A stretch of DNA of 64,000 bases from assembly GCA_035048815.1 (NCBI GenBank), contig JAUCBN010000042.1, forward strand, positions 4,216,001 to 4,280,000, given 5' to 3'. Positions 46,760 through 57,800 of the stretch are shown piece after piece. The notes under the pieces were generated by a model. That model was not told the DNA's origin. It was given only the letters and a program-made list of their open reading frames with translations, and made no database searches. How positions within the stretch are numbered: position 1 is the first letter of the stretch; each line of letters starts with the position of its first letter. Both the position numbers and the translations under genes were made by a program. The stretch is from Abelmoschus esculentus (lineage: Eukaryota; Streptophyta; Magnoliopsida; Malvales; Malvaceae).

Positions 46760-48751
46760 TCATTTCTTTGCAGGTGCCGGAGTCGGAGCGCCACCCCCGG
46801 TGGTTGGCCTGCAGAAAACGAACCAGATTTAAGTCATTTGATTGTTTATAGGTAGGCCTAAATGAATGAAATGTCTTGGAGGTTAGGATATGAAATGCTG
46901 AACCACAAAACTTACAGCCCAACAAAGACTTTGAAAGCATCATAGATTCCCCATTGTGCACCAGTAAGGGTTCCTATCATGACAATACGAAGAGGAAGTC
47001 CTCGTGTGAAAAGTCCCCACACTCCCATCTTCTTCACCGCCTGCAACAGATTAACAAAAAACAAAGCAAAACATCAGGTTGATCATGTCAGAAGTGAAAT
47101 ATACATACATATGTATCCATGAATGAAAGATTATAAGGTTTTTATGAACATCGCCCACTGTTGCTCCCTTGGCATTGTTGAGAAATGACACCAGGTTATC
47201 AGCAGGATGTGATACAACAGCACAGAAAACACCAGCAATGTATCCACCAGCAAAGCTCACCCCAAGCTGCAGAGATTTACTGCACTTATCTTTCGGGGTG
47301 GGGATGGCGTGCTTGTAAAGTAATTCAACGATCGTCTCAAAAGATGCAAATTTCATCATTGTATCTTCACAAATATCAATTCAATTTCATCACTACAATA
47401 TATATCTGTCAATATTGGGAAAGAAGTTACAAAGGGAAAATGCTTGGCTTACAAGGAATCTGTCGTCCCCAGAGAGGAACAATTCCTTTGTACAACCTAC
47501 AAACATGTACAAAAACATTGTCAGCAAGCAAAAACATAGATCCATTACTCAAACCATAAATTTATAAAACAGTTGTGATATTCATATACCCTCCAAAGCC
47601 TTCAGCCTGCAAGAACTTTGGTAATCCGTCTGATAAGCCTCGGGCGAATCCAGGTTGAGTTTGGACACGGACTTTGACAGCCTCCATGGGGCACAGAGCA
47701 ACATCAGCAATCAATTCAGCCGATGCCGAACCAGCAAGATAAATCAGGGTCTTGTACTTTGAGGCGTATTCCGGACCGGCAATGTCGGAATAGTACTTTT
47801 TGAAGAATTCATAGAAACCGAATTTACAAGCACCCTGAGCACTGTAACCGAACAGAGTAGGCACCCAGCCCTTGTATAAACCTTTAACACCTTGCTCCCT
47901 CATTAAAACTCCAAACCCAGATGAGATGCTCTTGTATTTTGCTGGATCAATCTGAGATTTCATAAAGTTATCAAATTTTGCGTAAACAGTTATAATTAAA
48001 ACAATGAAGCTACTAATGATGATCCATATATCTGATAAAATGTTGAAGATAATTGTATTTTTCATATTTCATCCGAAGCATCAAGATTCAAGGAACAATC
48101 AACCATTTCTGCCTAGGCTTGTTGATTTTAATTCCATTAAAACAAATTGCACACAAATTTAAATATGTTTTCAGATTAGTTGAATGCAATACAATAATAG
48201 TAGTTGTTAAGCAGCAAAAGCTTGATCAAAGAATCAACCAGACAACTTCTAAATTTCAAATTCGAAAACCTAATCAAATAAACATGAATTTATCATTTCT
48301 TTGGATGATCAAATTGAAATGTACAACGAACATCTTGAATCCCATCTTACAGAACGAGTTATCAAAAATTCGAAATAATCAGAAAATGAATGATCGGATG
48401 AAGGAAGAAAGGAATTACCTGCATATTACACTTAACAAGATCGAGAGGCGTGACACCGGTATGAGTAAGGCCGCAGCTTAATATCCCGCCCATTGTACAC
48501 GCGCCGTAAAAAGCGGGAGAGTACATCTCGATCTTCTCCTTCGGCGCGGGTATCAAAATCCTACCCAAACCGAACCCTGCATCTCCGGCCGAGTACTTGG
48601 CTAATGACGACGGGGAAACGGACGGTGATCGAGGCATGACATGTTTGCGATTAGCGTTCATCAAAGACGTGTCGAGACCTGAGGGTGGTTTACTTGGGGA
48701 ATAGAGGAAGCTAGGAATGAGAGATTGACGGAATTCATCAGAGATTGCCAT
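46760..48751 (-). CDS. MPT3: Mitochondrial phosphate carrier (PHT3/MPT3)
   Basis: Six exons in translation order, 48751-48419, 47951-47590, 47496-47453, 47364-47150, 47040-46916 and 46808-46760, give 375 residues, the length of Arabidopsis MPT3. It is an inner-membrane carrier of the SLC25 family that imports phosphate with protons for ATP synthesis. After a Ser/Pro-rich N-terminal extension (about 70 residues, probably for mitochondrial import) there are three carrier repeats. Their signature helices are THTGVTPLDLVKCNMQ, CPMEAVKVRVQTQPGFARGL and SHPADNLVSFLNNAKG. GLYKGWVPTLFGYSAQGACK, RQIPYTMMKFASFE and GTLTGAQWGIYDAFKV are typical phosphate-carrier stretches. The third repeat lacks the usual basic residue, as in other members of this subfamily. 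The C-terminus is Pro/Ala-rich (PTTGGGAPTPAPAKK). The start is the first ATG in frame with a normal N-terminus; an upstream in-frame start would only add leader sequence. Confidence 0.95.
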
Positions 48752-49767
48752 TGTTGTGATTTGTTTGGGAATGAGAATGAACGTGAGAATTGGTTTTTGA
48801 GCGAGCTGAGTATACGAAGAAAACGGAAATTTTGTGGTGGTGTTTGGAATGCGAGAAAACATGTACAAGAAACATTGGAAAATCTCTGCGTTTTCAAAGG
48901 ACACTCCTTGCTTTGCTTCGACGATGAAATGTGGCATGGATCAGTACCAGTTGACGTACATACCGGAATCCATTCTTTCAGCACGACTTCGTAACATGCA
49001 TGTATTACCATCCTTATATTCTACTTGATTAAAAAATTAAAATTTTTAATTCAATTCAGTTCAGCACGATTTAAATTATAAACTCAATTTTTATAATTAA
49101 TATAATAAATTTTTTAGTTTACGTCAAATCTTTTTAACTTTATTTAATATAAAATCAAATGTAAAAATATATATATATAAATCATTAAGTTTAAATTTAT
49201 AAAACAAAACTTAAAATTTTTAAACCGTAAATTCTAAGCATATATATTTATATTTATAACTCCCGATAAATTCTACTTAATATAATTTTTTTACCAAAAG
49301 ATATTGAATAAAATAAGTAAATATAAAGCTATTTATCACTAATGCATTTAAGTTAATTTTATTTTTCAAAATATTTGAAACATATTTTTTTGTTAAAATG
49401 ATATTTTCAATTATTATTTTTCAAGTTTTATCTACAATTATTTAAAATAATATATATCAATAAGATTACATTTAGATTCAACCAAACGATAACTTTTCAA
49501 ACGCACACAATATAATCAGTAATATTGCTGGGGAAAAGCCAAGGGAAGCTGTTGATATTTGTAGGATTTTTAGGCAGGAAGTTAGACTGAGATAACACAG
49601 GCGGTGGACAGAAGGCTAAAGAGGAGGCCTGGGATAGAGGCTAGTTCAATTCTTCATCATATTCCATTTACTCCTTCGTTCTTTTTATATTTCGTTCCAT
49701 TGACCCAAGAAAGTAGTTGTAATGCTTACTTCCCCTTCCGTATGCATTGACATGAAGCCATTTCATT
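48752..49767. other. Upstream region of the phosphate carrier, no other gene
   Basis: The first 250 bases should contain leader and promoter on the - strand. 49020-49500 is AT-rich. 49530-49760 has moderate GC and no domain. Confidence 0.4.
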
Positions 49768-51352
49768 CATAGTATTAAATTGCGTTGCCGCCGCATTCGT
49801 AATTAGGGTATAAACGAACCGAGCTTAAACGGACAAAGATACATCTTTGTTTGTTTATTTATTTTTGAAGGGGTTCAAACCCTGTTCTTGTTTGTTTAAA
49901 TTTTTAATGTTCATGAACGTGTTCGTTTATATGTTCGATAATTTGTTCGTGAACATGTTCGTTAAGCGTTTGCGAACGAGTTCGTTTGTATATATTCATC
50001 AACTTGTCTATTTAGCATTCACGAACATGTTCGTTTAGTGTTCATGAACATGTTTGTTTAGCGTTTTTATATAAAAGAACATAAATAAGCCTATAAACGA
50101 GCTTATAAATGAGTATATAAACAAGCTTATAAACGAATATAAACGAGTTTGTTCGTGAACATAAACGAGCCGAACGCACTTATGTTCGTGTTCATTCGTT
50201 TATTAATCGAATATAAAATATCTGTTCATACTCGTTTACTTAACTTAATAAACAAACATAAACGAACATTATACGAATGGTTCACTAGTAGCTCGTCGAA
50301 CACCCTGTTCATTTACACCCTTAATCGTAACCCTTTTCGAGGTCATCACGCAACGCAACATAAATACCGCGTCACGACTTTTTCGTTATAAAATCGTTAC
50401 GTAACGCCGCAATATGTCATATATTACGTCGCAATGCCACAACACCGCAATAAACTCCTAAATAATTTAAAATATAAAATTACATAAATAAAGTACTCAA
50501 TTTTTTTAATTTAATAATCAACTATATCGATGTGGTAACATCGATTATTAGATCAATTATCTTATCGATTTAAAAACTTTATTAATCTATAAAACATAAA
50601 TAAAAATTATATAAAAATTATATAAAATGTTTATTTTTTTAAAATATAGTGGTGATTTTTTTATTTAAAAGATTAATTTAACTTTATTACTTTTATTTTT
50701 GTCGTATTATATTTTTTTTCTAGGATTGACATATACCAATATTATAATTTTATATCAGTACGTTCAAGTTATGTATTATTTGATTATCATTTAATATATC
50801 AGATATTTTCTACTAATGATGCTCACAATATGATGTTTATAAAAAATATCGAAACTAAGGCACTGGTAGAATTAAAGATACTCTAGACCTCCACACCGTT
50901 TATTTGGTGGTGAATAAGAAATTGAGTTTTTATATTTATATATGTATATGTTTTTTTAATTATATAAAATAAAATTTTAGTATTAAAATATTATACTATT
51001 CAACATGTATGTGCTTTTTTAATATGATATTATTCATATGTACGTTATTTATTAGAATATAAGTATTTTTATCTATTATTTACCTTTATAATGTTTGTAT
51101 TGTCTATATTTTTAATAATTTTTTTATCTGTAAATTATAATTTTATTTTTTAAAAAATAAATAAAATACATAAATTAACGTATTAATATTATGATATTAA
51201 AATATAGTTGTAAAATGTGTATATCTATAATATTTTATAATGATTGTGATTTTTTTGAGACTAATTACGACCGCATCAACGATTTTACGTTACGTAACGT
51301 CCGCAGTGCCCCGCAACCGCGACACTGGCCGCAACCGTAATTTAATACTATG
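49768..51352. mobile_element. hAT-like element, 1585 bp, with a nested insertion
   Basis: The ends are inverted repeats: left CATAGTATTAAATTGCGTTG, complement of right CATAGTATTAAATTACGGTT. Subterminal 'ccgc', 'cgcaac' and 'taacg' words occur on both sides (50345-50450 and 51265-51345). Flanks ATTTCATT (49760-49767) and ATTTTATT (51353-51360) match in 7 of 8 bases, as expected of an aged 8-bp duplication. There is no transposase frame. A second element (49803-50322) sits inside. A 72-bp relative lies at 51931-52002. Confidence 0.65.
49803..50322. mobile_element. Nested hAT-like MITE of the 'GAACG' family, 520 bp
   Basis: It is inserted in the 1585-bp element. The left end is TTAGGGTATAAACGAA and the complement of the right end is AAGGGTGTAAATGAAC. 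Flanks ATTCGTAA (49795-49802) and AATCGTAA (50323-50330) differ at one of eight bases. The interior consists of many 'gttcgtgaacatgttcg' and 'ataaacgagctta' words. Decayed relatives are at 11395-11640, 31655-32395 and 52960-53260. Confidence 0.65.
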
Positions 51353-51520
51353 ATTTTATTGTTACCTATTTATTTGTTGTTCACTTTTGTAAAATACCAC
51401 TCTATGTAGTTATTGTTTCTCAAATCCTTGCTTTTTCAGATTGAAGATGCTGTTATAGAAGCATTGGGTAGACGGAGACAGCTTCGTTTGCTTCATCAAT
51501 CTGTCTCGGGAGAGATTGTA

Positions 51521-51710
51521 CGGTAAATCCTGTTCATCACGTCATCTATGGTCCAAGTAATCAAGACCGTTGATCTTTAAATAACCACCTAATAACTACC
51601 ATCCATTTAGTTCATGTAGGAAAGAGGTGATGATTCACTTGGAAAAAAAATTAAAATCAACGGTCCTGATTACTTATGACTATAAATGACGTGGTGAACA
51701 GGATTCACCG
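51521..51710. mobile_element. MITE with long inverted repeats and TA duplication, 190 bp
   Basis: The left end reads CGGTAAATCCTGTTCATCAC and the complement of the right end reads CGGTGAATCCTGTTCACCAC. The match continues for about 54 bp with a few mismatches up to GACCGTTGAT. A TA dinucleotide flanks each side (51519-51520 and 51711-51712), as for Tc1/mariner (Stowaway-like) elements. It lies at the exon-intron border of the coiled-coil pseudogene and supplies a GTAAAT word that could act as a splice donor. No coding content. Confidence 0.8.
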
Positions 51711-51930
51711 TATAATTTTTCCTGTCTCAGGTTTGATTTATCTAAATTATGTGCAAGCCCCGCCCCCTATTTTCGGAATCGGCCGACTTGATTTCTCAAT
51801 CTTTAAGTATGTCTTTATTTTCATATTTTTGCAAGGCAACCCTAGATTTTATTCACTTTAGCTTCAATCCATTTTTTCATCTTGAAAAATAGTCCCCTGT
51901 TCTGTTGGAAATCATATTCTGACATGAGTG

Positions 51931-52002
51931 AAGTACTAAATTGCGGTTGCGGGACACTGGCCGTAACGTCCGCAATGCATCTCTTACCGCAATTTAGTAC
52001 TT
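51931..52002. mobile_element. 72-bp palindromic mini-element related to the 1585-bp hAT-like element
   Basis: AAGTACTAAATTGCGG at the left is an exact inverted match of CCGCAATTTAGTACTT at the right. The centre ('gacactggccg', 'acgtccgcaatgc') repeats words found at 51290-51335 in the larger element. It lies in an intron of the pseudogene. No target duplication was seen. Confidence 0.6.
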
Positions 52003-52695
52003 TTACTTTTTCATGCTTTTTATATACATATGGTTTATGGTTTGTTAAGTATTCTTTTCTAAATATGGTTTGTTATGTAAAATGTTTCTTTCACCTACAT
52101 CGTATGGATTATTATTCTTTGCGGTAACAGTGGAATAAAGAAATCAAGCATGGTTTGTTATATAACTTGTAATTCTTATAGGCTTGGTTGACATATTTCT
52201 GGAGAAGAGCCCAAGTACATGGTATAGAAGAGGATATTTCTGAAGACCGACTTCAGTTTTGGATCAGCCGGAGAGGGCAGACACCTGCTTTACACGATGC
52301 TGTGGATGGTAAGACCATCTATTTTGGTTATGCTTTGCAACACGTTTACATGTTAAAATGATACCGTAAATGGAGATAAAAGTCGACACGGGTTGATTCA
52401 ATTAGTTGAATCCTCGTTAACAACACTTGGGTAAGAACTAAGAATTAAGGTTCACCAACACTTCCATTCCACTTTGCTGAGAAAAAATGGGATAAAAGAG
52501 TGACTAAATGTGTAATTTAAAAAATCAAACGTGCATTTTTCAGCAAAAGAATCTGATTAGCTTGCGTTAATCTGGCAGTTGATCGAGGTTTGCTTGAGCT
52601 GCGGAAGTTGGGGATAGAGGGAAGCATCTCGTAAAGAAATCGACCACCCGTTGGCTGCTGCGTCAGCAAATCACAATGATCCGGAGAGCTCATAG

Positions 52696-53368
52696 TAATC
52701 TTCCCTACCCATTTTCAACAACCTTGATAAGTTTGTATATTTCTTGCTCAATTTTATTTTATTTTTCATAGTAATTTTGGTTATAGTTTTAAATGAAGAA
52801 GGTTCAAATGGTACCATTTTGGAACATTTTTTTTAAATCAAAGTTTATTCCCATTGTAGTTGGCTGCAATTTGAATGCTTCGGCTTTTGAAAAGTCTGAC
52901 TGCCTCCCATGCTTTCCCTGCACTTCAATTTAGAGTAAATAAATTGAGTTTGAATTAATATGATTATATTTGTGTTTGTTTTACTTTTAAAGTGTTCATT
53001 TTTTATTCGTGTTTGTTTATCTATATTTAAAAGTATCCGTGTTCATTTGTTTAATGTTTGTGAATGTTTTCTATTAAGTGTTTACGAAAGTATCTATGAA
53101 TATGTTAATTTATATATTCAAAATTGTTAATTAAAAATTAACAAAATATAACTTATACTTCAATGTGAATTTATGTAATATCTTTAGTAACAATATAAAA
53201 AGTAATATTTAAATATATCTATAAAGTACTTTGATTCTATAAACGAGTTTATAGACAATTTTATAAGTATTTTGCTATACAGGTAACGCAGTCTCAATGT
53301 TGTAATATCGCCATAAAAACAACATCATTCATCGAGGCGATTTCGATTATATGCATTCGGTTAATCGT
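52696..53368. other. Intergenic stretch with a decayed 'GAACG'-family copy
   Basis: About 52960-53260 has diluted versions of 'gtgttcattcgtgtttgttt', 'tgtttgtgaatgtt' and 'ctataaacgagtttata', as in the nested element at 49803. No gene. Confidence 0.4.
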
Positions 53369-53716
53369 ACAGCGGAGATCAGGATTCTGTTATCCCATTA
53401 ACCGGCAGCCGCTCCCTGGTAAGTCGACTGGCAAAGGAGTTAGGACTGGAAACAAGTCCCTTACAGAGTTTGGTTCGAAGGGAAGCGGGTATGTTCATCG
53501 AATTTGCTTCGTCTCTTCTCTCGAAGTATTTGTATTCGACACCCGTGTTTGCAGTTGGTTTTTTCGGGTTGGTGGATGGACTCAAGTTTATGGCAATATC
53601 CTGTCGTTGCAACCATCAGAGCATCATCTCATGAAGCTCCATTCTCCCAACCAGAGAGATCCCTCATGTTATTTAAGTCATTCCATGAAGGAAAGCCTCT
53701 CCCAGAAGTTTTCTGA
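53369..53716 (+). pseudogene. Unrecognised broken coding remnant
   Basis: One frame runs DSVIPLTGSRSLVSRLAKEL, GLETSPLQSLVRREAGMFIE, FASSLLSKYLYSTPVFAVGF and FGLVDGLKF. It stops at 53632, while the next frame continues IRASSHEAPFSQPERSLMLF then KSFHEGKPLPEVF and a stop at 53716. The amphipathic, non-repetitive composition and the frame switch near 53590 suggest a real exon with one indel. I do not recognise the family. The upstream border may be the AG at about 53368. The - strand frame in the same place looks like its shadow. Confidence 0.4.
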
Positions 53717-54851
53717 ATCAGAAAGTTGAGATTCAATGATAATTAGTCTGATAAAAACACAGAATCTGTGGTGTAAAAATATGCATAAAAACAGGGTTTG
53801 CCAATTTGAAGCAGTTTTCATCTACATGCATCTTACAAAACATATGCATGGATTTGCATGAAACTCAGAGACCTTGTCCCTAAGTCCATGTCAGATTCTT
53901 CCATTTCATCTTCAAATGATCCCATTTTTCATTACATGTGGAAACTGGAAGGTCTAATGTGCTCTCAATCCCTATACACTTGGTTTTCTAAATTTAGTCC
54001 ATCTACATTCAATTAAAATAATTAATTCAGTCTACTTCATCTAATTTGAGTTACTTCAACTGAGGACATAGAATTGGACCAGACAACACATGTGAGACTA
54101 TTAAAGATGGTCGGAAACATTATCAGACCTTATAAAAGCTGAGCATCTATTTTTAAAGATATAAGCTTGATGTGGATTGATCCGACATATCATCTCCCAG
54201 TAGAAAGTAGATATCATCCACAGAAAAAAAAATGTGATAAATTTTTAACATTCAAAACCCAACCCCACTAGTTGTGGTCGACCGGCCACCACTGGTGCAA
54301 TAATTCCACCGTAGTCATAGTCAAATGAATTGCCCTACTTATTACTTACCACGCAATTTCCTCCATACAATGGATCTGGCTAAAAACCAAATACAGAATG
54401 CCACAACAACTTGAATGACTGGGAAAGACATTAGAAGTGGCTGTACATTCACAGCTTGAAAAAAATAAGTCGGGTTGAAACATATGTACAGAGGCTGCTG
54501 GTGCATGCAAATTCAGATTAGAGGATACATATTTATGCAAAACAACAAACATTATAAAAAGCAACATATTTCTATTATAACGTATCCAAAAGAGGATGAG
54601 CAACTATATCAGTTTACGATTTGTGGCGAATTTGATGCTAACAGACTCACAAATCAGTTCCAACTTCAGTAAGTTCATATCACTATTGCATTCTTGATTC
54701 CTCCAAAAACCTGAAAAAAGAACAAACAAGTTTACTATGTAGATTGTAGATCGAGATTAGACATATTCAAACCATGGTTGTGCTACTTGGACATGACCAA
54801 GTGGAGAGGATACACACCTAGTAATATTACCCTGAACCATTACAGTGAAGT
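53717..54851. other. 3' flank of the ARF2-like gene
   Basis: No second gene is seen. It probably contains the 3' untranslated region of the ARF gene on the - strand, and perhaps a spliced part of it near 54670-54720 where CT-rich and GT words occur. The frames at 54346-54672 have no motif. Confidence 0.4.
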
Positions 54852-57800
54852 TCATGCATTCTTAGCACTAGATGCTGACGGGCAGTTCACTTCTTTTGCG
54901 TCTACAGCTTCAGCAGGAATTGAATTGTCATCAACCTTTAAACTCAACGATCCTGGCTTCATCTTCTGGACCTCCTCCCTTGTGTAGATACCGATCTTGC
55001 GAACCATGGCACAAAATTCCCTGAATCACAAGCAAGAATTGGATGAAGTGTAAATCATCGACCACAAAAGAGAGAAAATGGAAATAAAAAGATGCTAGAA
55101 AATTCTTACTGCCAGGGATCATCGCCTACAAGCATCATATCACCCTCACTATCAGTATAAACGATTAGCCAATTCTTCTGAGGGGCCATTAATTCACCTC
55201 CAAATTCAAATAATTGATCCAGTTCAGCAATCAATTCATCATAGTTCTTGAACTTAGTAAGGTCAACAGACCGACCAAGAGAATTCCCTTGCATGAGAAC
55301 CTGAAAATAAAGCAAGAACATGAGCAATTCCATAGCAGATTCTATAACTGCCAGTTCAAACAATCAAGAACTAGAACCACCTTAGTACAACTCCTAGTCG
55401 AAACAGTAGATGGTTTGCCTTGAACCTCCCTTGTATGGGGCTGACCCAGATGAAATATTTTCTCCTGCTCATTAAAAGCAGAATGGTCCTCGGAAAACTG
55501 GAAGACCTTGGACTTTTTAGACATTTGATCCGATTCAAATGCATGAACTTGTTGCAATGCAGCTGGGACATGACCCAGAGGCTTATTGAACGTATTAACA
55601 TGAGAGACAGCTGGATGGGAGGCACTAGAGTTACTTATGAGAGTAACACCAAAAAGCTTGCAGTTTCCATCTCTAGACTTTCCATTCTTCTGCTCGTGAA
55701 CCGACGATGTTTTGGACATCAAACCTCTTGCATGAACTGCATTCTCATAATGAGTTGAGGTTGGGGGAGGCATCAACCAATTACCAAGAGGATGCGCAAT
55801 CCTACGACCTTCTAGTACAGGATAGTCACCAAAACCACTAAATCGACCATTTCCTCGTGACTGATACTGCACATCAGAACCTTGCAAATGAGGGCTTGCA
55901 CAAGTGTCAGCTAACTTGAGTGAGAGACCAGAATGCGGGAGGGACCAAGAGCCATGCTTCCCTTCTTGACCTAGTAAATTATTTCTCATTGAATTACCAG
56001 CTGTTAAAGATTGATCAACAAAGGATGAGCAATATCGACCAAATGAACCAGCATTTGAACCAAAATCAGAGAGCAGATCAGAGTATGTTGGTTCATGGCT
56101 CCCAGAGGATATCCAATTCTCTGGCACAAATTTTCTTACACCAGGGACATCATTCTTCTCATCATTTGCAGAAGGAAGCCACGTCACGGACTTTTCAGCA
56201 GTGTCAGACTCATTACTCTCGGTAAATGTTCCTCTCAAGGTCGAGAATTCTTGACCTTGCAAGACCCTTGAAAATGCACTGGCTGGTAAAGGGTCTACAG
56301 TAACCTTGGATGAACCTAAAAATAAACTTGGTCAATTGATCTTTCCCAAATGAGCTGTCACGTGGAAAACACGGAAATATATTACAAACACGGCCTATCA
56401 CCTACCTTCCCTAGTAAGCATAGACGAATCAGGGAGCGGGGTAACAGCAACAGATCGAGGCCTCTTTGGCCTCTGCATTGGAAGGGGATTCAGAGCAGGA
56501 GTCGAAGCAAGTTCAATTTTCCATGGAGAAACTCTCTCTGGACGGGGTATGGTAGATGTTTCGTCCCATCGCACCTATGAGAGATTAAAACATTGTGAAA
56601 TAATTACCATGACATGAGAAATCTGCAATGGTCAATTTAAACAAATCTACCTTGAGACATCTCCATTTGGATTCCTGCCACCTTTTTGGATCAGAATCTT
56701 CAATTCCAACTATAGTTCCAGTAAATCTGCAATACAAAAAATTTGAAAAACATAATCTCAGCTAGTTTTCAAATTATTGTGGAAAAACCCGTACCCTTAA
56801 ACAATATAACACTTCAAACTTAATGAAAATTGTTATTATGCAACCAGATAAGGGAGAAACGTGCCAATACCTCTGCTCGGGTGATTCTTCACCTTCAAAT
56901 CTCATTTTGAACCTCATCCCTATCGAGTAGTTGTTCTTTACAGACTCCGCGTACTGATCAAATGGAACAATAAATTCGGACGGACTTGTTCTAAAAGAGA
57001 AGAGAAACTAAAATTAATTCCATAAACAGAAATGTCACAGGTGAAGTTTTATCACCGTTCACCTGGAAATCTATTTCAAGAAATTAAACATATCAAGCAA
57101 GAAAAAAAAGTGCAGCTTGCAACAATAGAAGATTGATCTACAAACCTAGGTTTGTAATACACAGTGAATATGGTTCTTGTTGTGTAGGCATGCCATGCTG
57201 TAGCTAGCACACCAAGATGCATGCTATGACTTGATATTACTGACGAAGGAACATTTCCCTGCTGTCTCAATGCTCGCCGTACACCAACCCGAAGCTCTCC
57301 ATTCTCACCTCTAGAAAAATGTCATTTACAAGTTTAAGCCCTTAAGTTCAAGCAAAGAATTCAATGGCAAACACCATAATTCAAAGCACATTTGAGGAAA
57401 ACCGAGAAACCTTAAAAATATAAAAGCATCCCCAGCAACAAGCTTCTTGGAGCTGACGAAAACACTCCAACCACTCTGAAGCAAGTGCCTTCGAGGCTGA
57501 CCTGGTATTATGACAGTAGAACCAAACTGTAAAAATAGTGGTTTTTACATGCAAGTTGCAGCTGATAAATCATAACAGAACCAGGTAACGAAAGTACAAA
57601 AGCCAAACTCCTTGTATTCCATTGCACATTATCTACAAGCTTGAAAACCAATTAGGCTTAAAACATTACCCCTGAAGATATGACGGAATCGCCACTCATT
57701 TCCGTGCAAATCCTTAGTAACCAACTCCTGTGTTGGAGGTTGCAGAGACATGTCCTGTTAAAGAACAAACCAAAACGAATCCCAACCAAATTATCATAAT

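Larger units (their letters stand above)
51440..52695 (+). pseudogene. 3'-end remnant of a coiled-coil protein gene (SCD2-like?)
   Basis: Three exon remnants with GT-AG borders are in order. 51440-51518 reads IEDAVIEALGRRRQLRLLHQ then SVSGEIV. 52182-52308 reads AWLTYFWRRAQVHGIEEDIS, EDRLQFWISRRGQTPALHDA. 52579-52695 reads DRGLLELRKLGIE, and after a break EASRKEIDHPLAAASANHND then PESS and a stop. Between GIE and EAS an 11-base deletion fits the loss of four expected codons (QQLW-like) and shifts the frame. A MITE lies at the end of the first exon. No 5' exons are found upstream, where a hAT element ends 87 bases away. The family looks like plant coiled-coil proteins of the SCD2 type (stomatal cytokinesis), but I recall that sequence only loosely, so the name is tentative; the broken state is clear. 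Confidence 0.6.

Noticed and set aside
55920..56225. 101-codon + strand frame
   Set aside because: Shadow of the large ARF2-like exon 12.
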